Under the pieces are notes generated by a model, which saw nothing but the letters and a program-made list of their open reading frames with translations, was not told where the DNA came from and did no database searches. Positions 23,201-30,710 of a stretch of 64,000 nucleotides of DNA are shown here, one piece after another (positions within the stretch are counted from its first letter, which is position 1; each line of letters starts with the position of its first letter). This DNA is from a virus. Location: positions 31,884 to 95,883 of the IMG/VR virus record IMGVR_UViG_3300035664_000006; one strand, 5' to 3'. A program made the translations under genes and the position numbers.

Positions 23201-23499
23201 ACTGCCTCTTGTAAGTATTGTCTTAATTCTGTAAATCCGCCAATGTAATTACCATCAACAAAAATTTGTGGAACTGCTCTTGCAGTTGGAACTGCTTCTA
23301 ATAAATCTTCACGAGACCACTTGTCGCCTGAAATATTTCTTTCTTCGTATTCATATCCTTTCATTCGTAACAAAGCTTTGGCTTGATCACAGAAAGTACA
23401 CAGATCCTTGGACCATACAATAGCTACATTGGTAGTTGATGGTTTGGTGAGAAATCCTTCTGCATTTACAATATAATCTTCTGGAACTTTCCCTGTCAT
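23197..23499 (-). CDS. Glutaredoxin
   Basis: 100 residues. The redox site is CTFC in SKDLCTFCDQAKALL. Then ERNISGDKWSREDLLEAVP, the cis-proline TARAVPQIFVDG and the glutathione-binding NYIGGFTEL. It most likely supplies electrons to the phage class Ia ribonucleotide reductase encoded just upstream. The family usually runs 80-100 residues. Confidence 0.9.
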   Translation of the reverse strand: MTGKVPEDYIVNAEGFLTKPSTTNVAIVWSKDLCTFCDQAKALLRMKGYEYEERNISGDKWSREDLLEAVPTARAVPQIFVDGNYIGGFTELRQYLQEAV

Positions 23500-23500
23500 A

Positions 23501-23662
23501 TTATGCTTTCTCGACTTCTACAATTACAGTACTGCCAACTAATTCTTGAACAATTGATTCTACTGTTGCTTCGAACTCGTCGCCTACTAATGGTGCAACT
23601 GCATCACCTTTGATTAATTTGCTTAATTTAATTACTACTACTTCTTCTTGAATTTGTGCCAT
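23501..23662 (-). CDS. Small conserved phage protein, 53 aa
   Basis: Starts MAQIQEEVVVIKLSKLIKGD and ends VIVEVEKA, preceded by AGGAAAA. It lies 1 nt from the 23664 gene and just before the glutaredoxin. Similar small proteins occur next to glutaredoxin or reductase genes in T4-like marine phages as I recall. Function unknown. Confidence 0.65.
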   Translation of the reverse strand: MAQIQEEVVVIKLSKLIKGDAVAPLVGDEFEATVESIVQELVGSTVIVEVEKA

Positions 23663-23663
23663 T

Positions 23664-24107
23664 TTATTTTCCTATACTATATGTTTGTTGGAATATGTCT
23701 TTTTTGACAACTCCGTAATCATTCTCACCATGTCTAACGATTACATCTTCTTTTGCTTTATAATGCAACGGTTCACCCCATGATGTGTCTACAACTCCAT
23801 CATGATCGGCTAACTTTGCAATTTTAATGATTTTCTTTGGAACACATGTGCCATCACCATTATCATCTTTCAATTCATTGAATTTTTCAGGAGGCATACT
23901 ATATTGTTCACCTTTCGGTCCAGTGAGAATATACCATCCTTTTTTATAATGTTGTGGTTTTCCATTACTTTCTAAGGTATCAATGGTTCCAGGTTTATCG
24001 GCAATTTCATAGTGTTCTGGATTGCCTTTTTTATAAGTTTCAAATGCACCGGTTTTAAACCAATTATCGGTGATACCTTCTGAAACTATATTAATTAAAT
24101 CTCTCAT
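23664..24107 (-). CDS. Hypothetical phage protein, 147 aa
   Basis: Starts MRDLINIVSEGITDNWFK, the XXLxxIVSEG-type N-terminus seen on several small proteins of this phage. The middle (GWYILTGPKGEQYSMPPEKF) looks like a small SH3-like beta domain. AAGGATAATT precedes the ATG at 24107. No function assigned. Own promoter upstream. Confidence 0.6.
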   Translation of the reverse strand: MRDLINIVSEGITDNWFKTGAFETYKKGNPEHYEIADKPGTIDTLESNGKPQHYKKGWYILTGPKGEQYSMPPEKFNELKDDNGDGTCVPKKIIKIAKLADHDGVVDTSWGEPLHYKAKEDVIVRHGENDYGVVKKDIFQQTYSIGK

Positions 24108-24136
24108 AATTATCCTTATCAACTGATTGGAATATG

Positions 24137-24165
24137 ATTATACACCATATTCCAACTGTTGTCAA
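24137..24165 (-). promoter_or_regulatory. Sigma-70 promoter
   Basis: TTGACA (24165-24160), a 17-nt spacer and TATAAT (24142-24137), serving the 23664-24107 gene. Confidence 0.8.
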
Positions 24166-24169
24166 TTAC

Positions 24170-24220
24170 TTATGCATTTTTAACTGCATTAATCTTTGCT
24201 TTTTCTAACAAATAACTCAT
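24170..24220 (-). CDS. Possible 16-aa peptide after nrdB
   Basis: MSYLLEKAKINAVKNA has a GAGG 8 nt before its ATG, overlapping the nrdB stop. The frame is too short to be certain; it may be a mini-protein or chance. Confidence 0.3.
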   Translation of the reverse strand: MSYLLEKAKINAVKNA

Positions 24221-24228
24221 AATTTACC

Positions 24229-25341
24229 TCATATGGTTGGTAGTGCATCGTAGTCAAGTTCATCACTCATCGCTCCGATGATATAATTTGTGCTTTCTGA
24301 CTCTTGCAAAGCGGTTTGTTTTTTACTGCTGTCGCTATGCTTATTAAACCATGGGATCGGTGTAGTTTTAGGTGCAGTGCCTTGATACTTAATACCAATT
24401 TCTTTTAGTGCACCAACTGCGGTATAATCAACAAAATCTTTTAAAATATTGGCATTTAACCCGATGACTGGTCCTTTCATAAACAAGTAATCAGCCCACG
24501 CCTTTTCTTCTCTAATAACTGACTCATAAATCCCATATACTTCACGTTCTAATCTTACCTTGGCTGCCGCAAATCTTGGATCATCTTTAACTACTTGGTT
24601 GATCAAGTAAGCAGTCCAATCTTTATGCAACAACTCGTCTTGTAAAATTAATGCAATGATATTGCCATTACCGATGAATAGTTTATTTTCAACCATTGCT
24701 AAACTGGTGGCAAATGAAACCATAAACCTAAATGCTTCTAGTGCATAACTGGCATGTAAAGCCAACCAAATATGATCTATATGAGTATCTTCATTATAGA
24801 TGAAACTGATAGTATCTTTAACTTCTGTTAGACAGTTATATACATGTAATCTATTATAATATTTACCAACACTCGATGCCATATCGATAATTTCTTTTGT
24901 ATCATGAATGGTATTAAATACTTCTTTTGGTACATTATAGATATTACGAATGATATGACTATAACTACGGCTATGAATATTTGTTTCAAACATAGACCAT
25001 ATAGACATAAGTGCTTCTACTTCTGGTAAGCTAGAAACTGGACCAAAAATTTGAATCGGTGCTCTTCCTTGCAAACTATCTAAAGCAGTTTGTCTTAACA
25101 AATTACTAGTGAATATATGTTTAACCGCATCACTAGCATCTTTAAAATCATTTGCATCTTTACTCAATGAAATTTCTTCTGGAATCCAGTAAAACCCCCG
25201 TTGAGTTTGTTCAAATTTTGCTATTTTATTATATTTTGTTTCTTCAAACCGTTGAATAGTTACTGGCCCTGCTGGGTCAAGGAACATTTTACGATTTAAA
25301 TAATCCGTTTGTGTTTTTAAGTTATATTGCTGTTCTGACAT
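24229..25341 (-). CDS. nrdB: Ribonucleotide reductase class Ia beta subunit NrdB
   Basis: 370 residues, normal length. Di-iron and radical site features: the radical Tyr and ligands in ETNIHSRSYSHIIRN, ligands in EDTHIDHIWLALHASYALEAF and QDELLHKDW. The C-terminal tail EQSTNYIIGAMSDELDYDAL-like peptide should dock on NrdA. It forms the tyrosyl radical used by NrdA to reduce NDPs. It follows the three nrdA pieces on the same strand. Confidence 0.95.
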   Translation of the reverse strand: MSEQQYNLKTQTDYLNRKMFLDPAGPVTIQRFEETKYNKIAKFEQTQRGFYWIPEEISLSKDANDFKDASDAVKHIFTSNLLRQTALDSLQGRAPIQIFGPVSSLPEVEALMSIWSMFETNIHSRSYSHIIRNIYNVPKEVFNTIHDTKEIIDMASSVGKYYNRLHVYNCLTEVKDTISFIYNEDTHIDHIWLALHASYALEAFRFMVSFATSLAMVENKLFIGNGNIIALILQDELLHKDWTAYLINQVVKDDPRFAAAKVRLEREVYGIYESVIREEKAWADYLFMKGPVIGLNANILKDFVDYTAVGALKEIGIKYQGTAPKTTPIPWFNKHSDSSKKQTALQESESTNYIIGAMSDELDYDALPTI

Positions 25342-25350
25342 TCCTTGTCC

Positions 25351-25491
25351 TTATTCGTCTGGTAATCTTCTTTCGTGATAAATTACTAATGCATCTTCTA
25401 GTAATTCGATTTGTTTTTCGATCCTCCATTTTACTAGAGGATCGGTTTCTGTTTCTAATTTTTGTTTTAAGTGTTCGATATTGGCATCCAT
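25351..25491 (-). CDS. Small helical protein, 46 aa
   Basis: Starts MDANIEHLKQKLETETDPLV and ends YHERRLPDE. AAAGG lies before the ATG. It sits between nrdB and the 25467 gene, overlapping the latter's 3' end by 25 nt. Two amphipathic helices; function unknown. Confidence 0.65.
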   Translation of the reverse strand: MDANIEHLKQKLETETDPLVKWRIEKQIELLEDALVIYHERRLPDE

Positions 25492-25739
25492 GCATTTACC
25501 TTTATCAATTTTTTAATACCTGGAACACGTCTAATTAAGAATACTTTTCTACATGGTCCTTCTTTCTTAATGAAATCGTGTGCATCAACATAATTCACAG
25601 TTTTCGTAAAAGGTGACTCTAATCTGATATACCAACCCCATGGTTCCATATTAAATTTGATATTTTTTCCAATACTTAATAATGTATTAGAGCTATATGG
25701 ATCGCCATCGATATGTGTTTCTATTTTAAATATTTTCAT
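25467..25739 (-). CDS. Hypothetical protein, 90 aa
   Basis: Starts MKIFKIETHIDGDPYSSN, beta-rich then basic (KVFLIRRVPGIKKLIKVN). Located between nrdA and nrdB, with AAGGA upstream. No family recognised. Confidence 0.6.
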   Translation of the reverse strand: MKIFKIETHIDGDPYSSNTLLSIGKNIKFNMEPWGWYIRLESPFTKTVNYVDAHDFIKKEGPCRKVFLIRRVPGIKKLIKVNAWMPISNT

Positions 25740-25751
25740 TATTTCCTTCTT

Positions 25752-26714
25752 TTATAATTTGCAAGATTCGCAATAACTTTCATCATCTTCATTGATACCA
25801 CTTGGTAATTCAACTTCATCTTCTGATTTTGAACCAGCTTTATCTATAAGTGAGTAATAAAAACCTTTTAATCCCCACTTATGTCCTAACATCAAATTCT
25901 TCGCAATTAATGTTCCTGGTACTTTTCTATCTGGAAAGTGTTTAGGCGAATAAAATGAATTTACACTGATTGATTGGTCAACATATGCTGCTAATACCGC
26001 TGCAGTTTTTAAATACCCGATGCAATCAGTTTGTTCCCACATTAACTGATATTTGTTTTTCAGTTTATGGTATTCTGGAACAACTTGTGTTAATGATGCG
26101 GCTTTTGATTCTTTAGTTTGAATTAACTGCATTGGCATTTCAATACCATTGGTGCTATTAATAACAACCGAACTAGATTCAACAGGAGCAATTGCCATTT
26201 GTGTAGCATTACGAACACCGCTAACTTTCATTCTTTCACGTAATTGTTCCCAAGGCAGTTCTGGCGTAAAATCGGTTAATTCATTTACACCTTCTGCACG
26301 TAGTTCCCACGGGAATATACCTTGACCATATCGGGTTTTTGCACTATCTAAACATGGTCCACGTTCTTCTGCTAATTCAACACTAGATTCAGTTAAGTAG
26401 AATGCCTGGTGTTCCATAAAAGATTTAACTTCGGCTAACATTTCAGGCTCACCGTATTTCAACCCGCGTTTAGCAGCCCAGTATGCTAAATTAGTAACGC
26501 CAATCCCAATAGGACGAATTTCATCGTTTGATAGTTTAGAGTGGATTGACAAGAAGTCTTGATAATCTAAGATATTGTTCAGGCTACGATGAAGGATACG
26601 GCAAGCTCTACGCATATCTTCTGGATTTCTGCAATTACCCCAATTGATTGAACCTAAGGTACACAGTGCTATTTTTGGAACTTTTCTAGTGCATTCTTTT
26701 TTAATTATTCTCAT
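25752..26714 (-). CDS. nrdA: NrdA C-terminal piece with intein-derived N-tail
   Basis: About 320 residues. The first ~13 (MRIIKKECTRKVP) are foreign to NrdA and resemble the start of a C-intein. NrdA then resumes with KIALCTLGSINWG, which carries the second redox Cys (C462 of E. coli NrdA). Further landmarks: APVESSSVVINSTNGIEMP, the radical-transfer Tyr pair in GFYYSLI and the C-terminal shuttle cysteines in YCESCKL. No His-Asn splice junction is present, so this piece probably functions as a separate chain. The start is uncertain (26714, 26726 or 26744). Confidence 0.85.
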   Translation of the reverse strand: MRIIKKECTRKVPKIALCTLGSINWGNCRNPEDMRRACRILHRSLNNILDYQDFLSIHSKLSNDEIRPIGIGVTNLAYWAAKRGLKYGEPEMLAEVKSFMEHQAFYLTESSVELAEERGPCLDSAKTRYGQGIFPWELRAEGVNELTDFTPELPWEQLRERMKVSGVRNATQMAIAPVESSSVVINSTNGIEMPMQLIQTKESKAASLTQVVPEYHKLKNKYQLMWEQTDCIGYLKTAAVLAAYVDQSISVNSFYSPKHFPDRKVPGTLIAKNLMLGHKWGLKGFYYSLIDKAGSKSEDEVELPSGINEDDESYCESCKL

Positions 26715-27408
26715 TTCTATTTCCATATAATTTACAATTATCAAAATGATATTGAGTCATTTTACTGATCCCACCTGTTTTATTACAATGTGGGCATGTT
26801 ACTTTTTTCATCGGCTTGCCTGTTTTAGAATTAGACATATTGATATTATTTTTTAATCTTAATTCAGGCGATTGTTCGTGTTTAAGCCATTTTTTAAAAT
26901 TTGATATACTTATTTCTTTTCTATCTATAATTCTGCATACTGTTGGTTGTTTTCTTCCTTTAAGAGAAATACTAGTTTTAATGTTTGGAATACCTTTACG
27001 TGGACTAGGTTTTCCTTTATTATATGGTGATTTTCCTTTTCTAGCGATAGACACACCTAGGTTTGGAATACCTTTACGTGGACTAGGTTTTCCTTTATTG
27101 TGAGAAATAAAACTTATCCCTAATGTTGTAAACTTACCGTCACCATTATGCATGTTATAACTTCGTATATCATTTTTGGCATCTAAAAGCGTTAAAAGCT
27201 CTGTTTCTAAATTAACCATATCGATAGGTTCACCAATTGCTAAAATCGTTCTCCCCCATTCATCATAATTTTTCTTAATCAATGGTTTTACAATTTTACT
27301 AGAACATATATAACCATAATGTGGGTGACAATTTTTTCTAGTGCGTGACCCTAAGTACCATCTTAGGGATACTTTATTCTTCCAAATATATACAAATGCT
27401 TGGCTCAT
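26701..27408 (-). CDS. GIY-YIG homing endonuclease inside nrdA (second)
   Basis: 235 residues. GIY-YIG core FVYIWKNKVSLRWYLGSR, with ETELL as the catalytic-Glu region. Residues ~110-160 repeat the unit KGKPSPRKGIPN, NUMOD-like. The C-terminus is the shared zinc-finger tail CPHCNKTGG...YHFDNCK. Its ATG overlaps the stop of the upstream nrdA piece (ATGA) and its end overlaps the next nrdA piece. It marks the second nrdA break. Confidence 0.85.
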   Translation of the reverse strand: MSQAFVYIWKNKVSLRWYLGSRTRKNCHPHYGYICSSKIVKPLIKKNYDEWGRTILAIGEPIDMVNLETELLTLLDAKNDIRSYNMHNGDGKFTTLGISFISHNKGKPSPRKGIPNLGVSIARKGKSPYNKGKPSPRKGIPNIKTSISLKGRKQPTVCRIIDRKEISISNFKKWLKHEQSPELRLKNNINMSNSKTGKPMKKVTCPHCNKTGGISKMTQYHFDNCKLYGNRNENN

Positions 27409-28439
27409 AATAATAAATCTGTAATATCATCATCTTCTGTCAATTCCCTAACTTTCTTCATATCACCGTTAGACAATAAAACCTTGTGTTGCCCTGGAAT
27501 TAATACTTCAGTACCATCGTCTAAACTAAGTTTAAACTCTCCTTCATCATCTAATGATTTTAATGGAACTGTTGGCAAATTTATCTCTAAACATAAATTT
27601 GATTGGTATATTGTGTGATGTTCTGGATCAAATGGTCCTTGCTTCATTACATTATCAATGAACACTAAGTAGATTCTACCGGTATCAGTTCTTTCTTTTA
27701 GAATACCACCTTTGAATACTTCTTCAGCACTCATTGTTTTTTTACGTAAGTCTTTACGTTTTTCGTATTTTACGTAGAGTTCTTCAAATTTTGTGGTATT
27801 TTGATAGAATGCTTCGTATAAATCTGGTACTTCATTCGGATCAAAGAAAGTAATGTTTCCTTTATCCTTAAAACGTCTCCAAAAGAATGCTGATAATACA
27901 ACACCATAATCCATATGGCGAACACGAGTTTCTTCAGTTCCTTGATTGTTTTTAAGTACAATCAGGTCATCGAATTGATAATGCCAAATTGGGTAAAATA
28001 CTGTTGCCGATGCATTTCTAACACCACCTTGCGAGTTATGTGTTAATACCATTTGACTTTCTTTACTGGCAGATGCAAAGAAAGTATGAGTATCCTCTAC
28101 TGTGATATCGATATAATTCTCGTCATTGTTTTGGTCAAAATCAGCTACTAATAATCTAGTGAACCCAACTTCAGTGAGAATACGGTCATCATTAGTAAGG
28201 TCTTTCGGTTTCTTCTGTAGGAATTCTCCAGAGTCACTCCACACCATAATTGGATGATTTACCGAACAGTTTAATACCACGCCGTTTTCGAACTCTAACC
28301 GAACTTGGTCTTCGGATTGCACAACTGTATTCCATTTATCGGTTACTGTCTTAAAGACGATATCGCCTTGCTCGTTTTTAGTTTTAATTTTCATACCTAC
28401 TGTCAGGTCTTTAATTTGAATTTTTTTAGTTTTTACCAT
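27405..28439 (-). CDS. nrdA: Split-intein C-part + NrdA middle + degenerate N-intein tail
   Basis: 344 residues in three parts. 1-135 is a C-intein: block B-like CSVNHPIMVW, block F YIDITVEDTHTFFA and the splice end VLTHN before Ser136. 136-301 is NrdA: SQGGVRNASATVFYPIWH, RVRHMDYG and SNLCLEI with the thiyl-radical Cys, Asn and Glu (E. coli N437/C439/E441). 302-344 is not NrdA; it has IPGQHKVLLSNGDMKKV-REL, like the end of an N-intein but without the N-terminal nucleophile block. The first intein should splice to the 29565 product; the second cannot. Confidence 0.88.
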   Translation of the reverse strand: MVKTKKIQIKDLTVGMKIKTKNEQGDIVFKTVTDKWNTVVQSEDQVRLEFENGVVLNCSVNHPIMVWSDSGEFLQKKPKDLTNDDRILTEVGFTRLLVADFDQNNDENYIDITVEDTHTFFASASKESQMVLTHNSQGGVRNASATVFYPIWHYQFDDLIVLKNNQGTEETRVRHMDYGVVLSAFFWRRFKDKGNITFFDPNEVPDLYEAFYQNTTKFEELYVKYEKRKDLRKKTMSAEEVFKGGILKERTDTGRIYLVFIDNVMKQGPFDPEHHTIYQSNLCLEINLPTVPLKSLDDEGEFKLSLDDGTEVLIPGQHKVLLSNGDMKKVRELTEDDDITDLLL

Positions 28440-29520
28440 TTTTGTGTTCTTCTTTTGTAATTATTTCAATGTCGTTAAATTTTGAGGACATATTATATTG
28501 ACTAACTTTTAATACTGTTCTTCCTCTAGTTTCTCTGTAGTATTTGTCCAATAAATCTTTTGACTTAAAAAAAATACCATCTACTTTATAAAAAACTTTG
28601 GTTGATGGGTTGGCATAGTTAGCAAAATTGGTTTGATATTCTTCTTTGCTTATAGTTATGACCTTTCGGTCAATAAGAGAATAGACTACAACATTTCCAG
28701 TATTATGATGCTTATGCAAATCCTTATTATACGTTTCTTTTTTGATAAGTTTTTTCTCACCAGTAACTCTGTCTATTACTGAAATTTCGCCAAACGTATG
28801 TCCAACGTATCTACCATTTGAATTATGAAACTCATGATGGGGTACTGTAACTCGCCTACCAGTAATAGTATCGTAGGCTACTATTTTACCTTTAGTAATA
28901 CCAACATATTTTGGATTAGAATAAAAAATAGTTTTTGATATTCTGCAAGTATTTCCGGTAGACGTATCTAGTGCCAGTACATAGTCTTTAAATTCAGTAG
29001 TATGTGTATTAGGATTACAATCTTTAACATAAATCTTTTTAATTCCAGTGTCGGTCCTGATATTCATCATGCCTTTTGACACATGTAGATGTCTTCCAGT
29101 AGCAAATTCTTCTACGGTTACTCGATAAGTATTTCCATTAGAATCTTTACACAAGACAGTACCTGCACCGCAATTGGTTCCACCTGCGCTGATAGAATTT
29201 ATAAAAAGCGGATTCTTCCCAACTTGATGCTTTTTGTGAAAAAGTTTTTCTGCTTCAAATGCCAATACTCTTGTATTAAAATATTCTATCTTATATTTAA
29301 ACAACTCAGGATGTTCTTTTAATTTTTGGACAAAATCAATTGTAGTTGAGCTAGTAAAATATTTTATTAGTAAGTCATGTTCGTTACTTCCCTCAACTCC
29401 ACGAGAACCAGAATAAAACTTTCCAGTTTCGATGTCATTAAGTGTATAACAGTAATAAGTTGAATTTGTTAGCATATTTGTTAAAGATCCGTTATATGAT
29501 TCTTGTAGATAATTTAGCAT
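28426..29520 (-). CDS. GIY-YIG-like homing endonuclease in the split intein
   Basis: 364 residues. The GIY-YIG-like core is YYCYTLNDIETGKFYSGSRG with a Glu in AFEAEKLFHKKH. Residues ~140-320 hold about five diverged repeats of ~35 residues (such as VLALDTSTGNTCRISKTIFY and KIVAYDTITGRRVTVPHHEF), a probable modular DNA-binding array. It lies exactly between the N- and C-intein halves. GGAGG is 8 nt before the ATG and is buried in a hairpin. Confidence 0.8.
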   Translation of the reverse strand: MLNYLQESYNGSLTNMLTNSTYYCYTLNDIETGKFYSGSRGVEGSNEHDLLIKYFTSSTTIDFVQKLKEHPELFKYKIEYFNTRVLAFEAEKLFHKKHQVGKNPLFINSISAGGTNCGAGTVLCKDSNGNTYRVTVEEFATGRHLHVSKGMMNIRTDTGIKKIYVKDCNPNTHTTEFKDYVLALDTSTGNTCRISKTIFYSNPKYVGITKGKIVAYDTITGRRVTVPHHEFHNSNGRYVGHTFGEISVIDRVTGEKKLIKKETYNKDLHKHHNTGNVVVYSLIDRKVITISKEEYQTNFANYANPSTKVFYKVDGIFFKSKDLLDKYYRETRGRTVLKVSQYNMSSKFNDIEIITKEEHKNGKN

Positions 29521-29559
29521 TTCTCATACCTCCATTATTATTTATGCTGGTATGAGAAA
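29520..29559 (-). promoter_or_regulatory. RBS-hiding hairpin with internal late promoter
   Basis: On the minus strand TTTCTCATACC (29559-29549) pairs perfectly with GGTATGAGAAA (29530-29520), which adjoins the GGAGG site and includes the A of the start codon. The loop contains CATAAATA, a T4-type late promoter. Read-through mRNA would hide the start; late mRNA would lack the 5' arm and be translated. The same logic is known for T4 I-TevI. Confidence 0.7.
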
Positions 29560-29564
29560 AACTG

Positions 29565-30524
29565 TTATTTATTGTTGGAATCGTACTCGTCTAAAACTTC
29601 AACCCAAGTTTCTGGAGTAACACAACAGGATCTAAGATCACCAAACCATTTTTTAAGGAATGGAATGAATCCGGTATGCATAATTTCACCATTTCTAATA
29701 GGTGAACCTAGTGGGCGCAATCTACCAACTTCTAAGCCTATGCCAGCACGTTTACTGGCATATTTTGCCATCATTTCGCCAGAAGCAAATATAGAGTCAA
29801 GATCGTCATCGCTCCGTATAAGGACGCAGCTAGAAAATTGTTTTGTTGGAGTTCCAAGCCCAGCAAGAACAGGAGTAGCAAGAGTGAATAGACCATCGGA
29901 CGCAGCATTATAATATTCCTTTATGTATTTCATTCTAGCAGAATTTGGTTCTTCTTTATGAAAGACCGTAGCTGCCGCAACCATATATCTAACTTGTGGA
30001 GTTTCGTATACTTCTTTGGTAGCACGATTTCTTAATAGATATTTTTCTATTAATTGTTCAATTGCTGCATAGGAATATTGTTCGTCTTTATCATGGTCAA
30101 TGAACGAGTCCATTTTATTCCATTCATCTTCTGCATACCAATCTAGAAGTTCTGGAGTATAAAGTCCTATTTCTATGTTTTTCTTTACGATGTCATAAAG
30201 TTTTGGTGGTTGATATTGTCCATATACATCTTTACGAAGCATTGACAACCGTTGTTTACCAGCCACATATTGATAATTTGTATGTCCGATATCAGGATTG
30301 GCTTCTATGTCAATAAGATTAACTATTGCACGTAATGTAATTTCATCGATTTCTTTGGTCGTAATGCCATCATAATAATGCGGTTGACTTTCGATTTCAA
30401 TCATTGACTGGCTAACATCAGCGATACCGCTACATACTTTAGCGATTTGATGCTGCCATTTTTCTAGGTTTAATGGTTCTTTAGTACCATTTCTTTTGAT
30501 TACTGTTATTTTATTCATATCCAT
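29565..30524 (-). CDS. nrdA: NrdA N-terminal piece ending in a 19-residue N-intein
   Basis: About 319 residues from the ATG at 30524 (an ATG two codons later is possible). An ATP-cone lies at ~1-90 (ITVIKRNGTKEPLNLEKW). The NrdA core follows, with the first redox Cys in FSSCVLIRSDDDLDS (C225 of E. coli) and ASKRAGIGLEVGRLRPLGSP. The extein ends WFGDLRSC, then CVTPETWVEV...NNK is an intein block A. After splicing RSC joins SQGG, matching the intact E. coli sequence. Confidence 0.92.
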   Translation of the reverse strand: MDMNKITVIKRNGTKEPLNLEKWQHQIAKVCSGIADVSQSMIEIESQPHYYDGITTKEIDEITLRAIVNLIDIEANPDIGHTNYQYVAGKQRLSMLRKDVYGQYQPPKLYDIVKKNIEIGLYTPELLDWYAEDEWNKMDSFIDHDKDEQYSYAAIEQLIEKYLLRNRATKEVYETPQVRYMVAAATVFHKEEPNSARMKYIKEYYNAASDGLFTLATPVLAGLGTPTKQFSSCVLIRSDDDLDSIFASGEMMAKYASKRAGIGLEVGRLRPLGSPIRNGEIMHTGFIPFLKKWFGDLRSCCVTPETWVEVLDEYDSNNK

Positions 30525-30672
30525 ATGATGTGTACTCTCAATCCGTATTACTATATTAATTCTGTTTAGGTAGTATTTAGTGGGTTGGATTGATGTGTGA
30601 AAAATTTTGTAAGTCATTGAAATAGAACAGAATCTTATAAAAAGACGCTGTACTATTCAATGAATTATAGAT

Positions 30673-30701
30673 ATTATACACTGCATAACAAGAAATGTCT
30701 A
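30673..30701 (-). promoter_or_regulatory. Sigma-70 promoter for nrdA
   Basis: TAGACA (30701-30696), a 17-nt spacer and TATAAT (30678-30673). Confidence 0.65.
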
Positions 30702-30710
30702 GTGAAATTT

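Noticed and set aside
25752-27408. A second active split intein in nrdA
   Set aside because: There is no N-terminal Cys/Ser block after the extein and no His-Asn before the C-extein, so splicing is not possible; treated as remnants.
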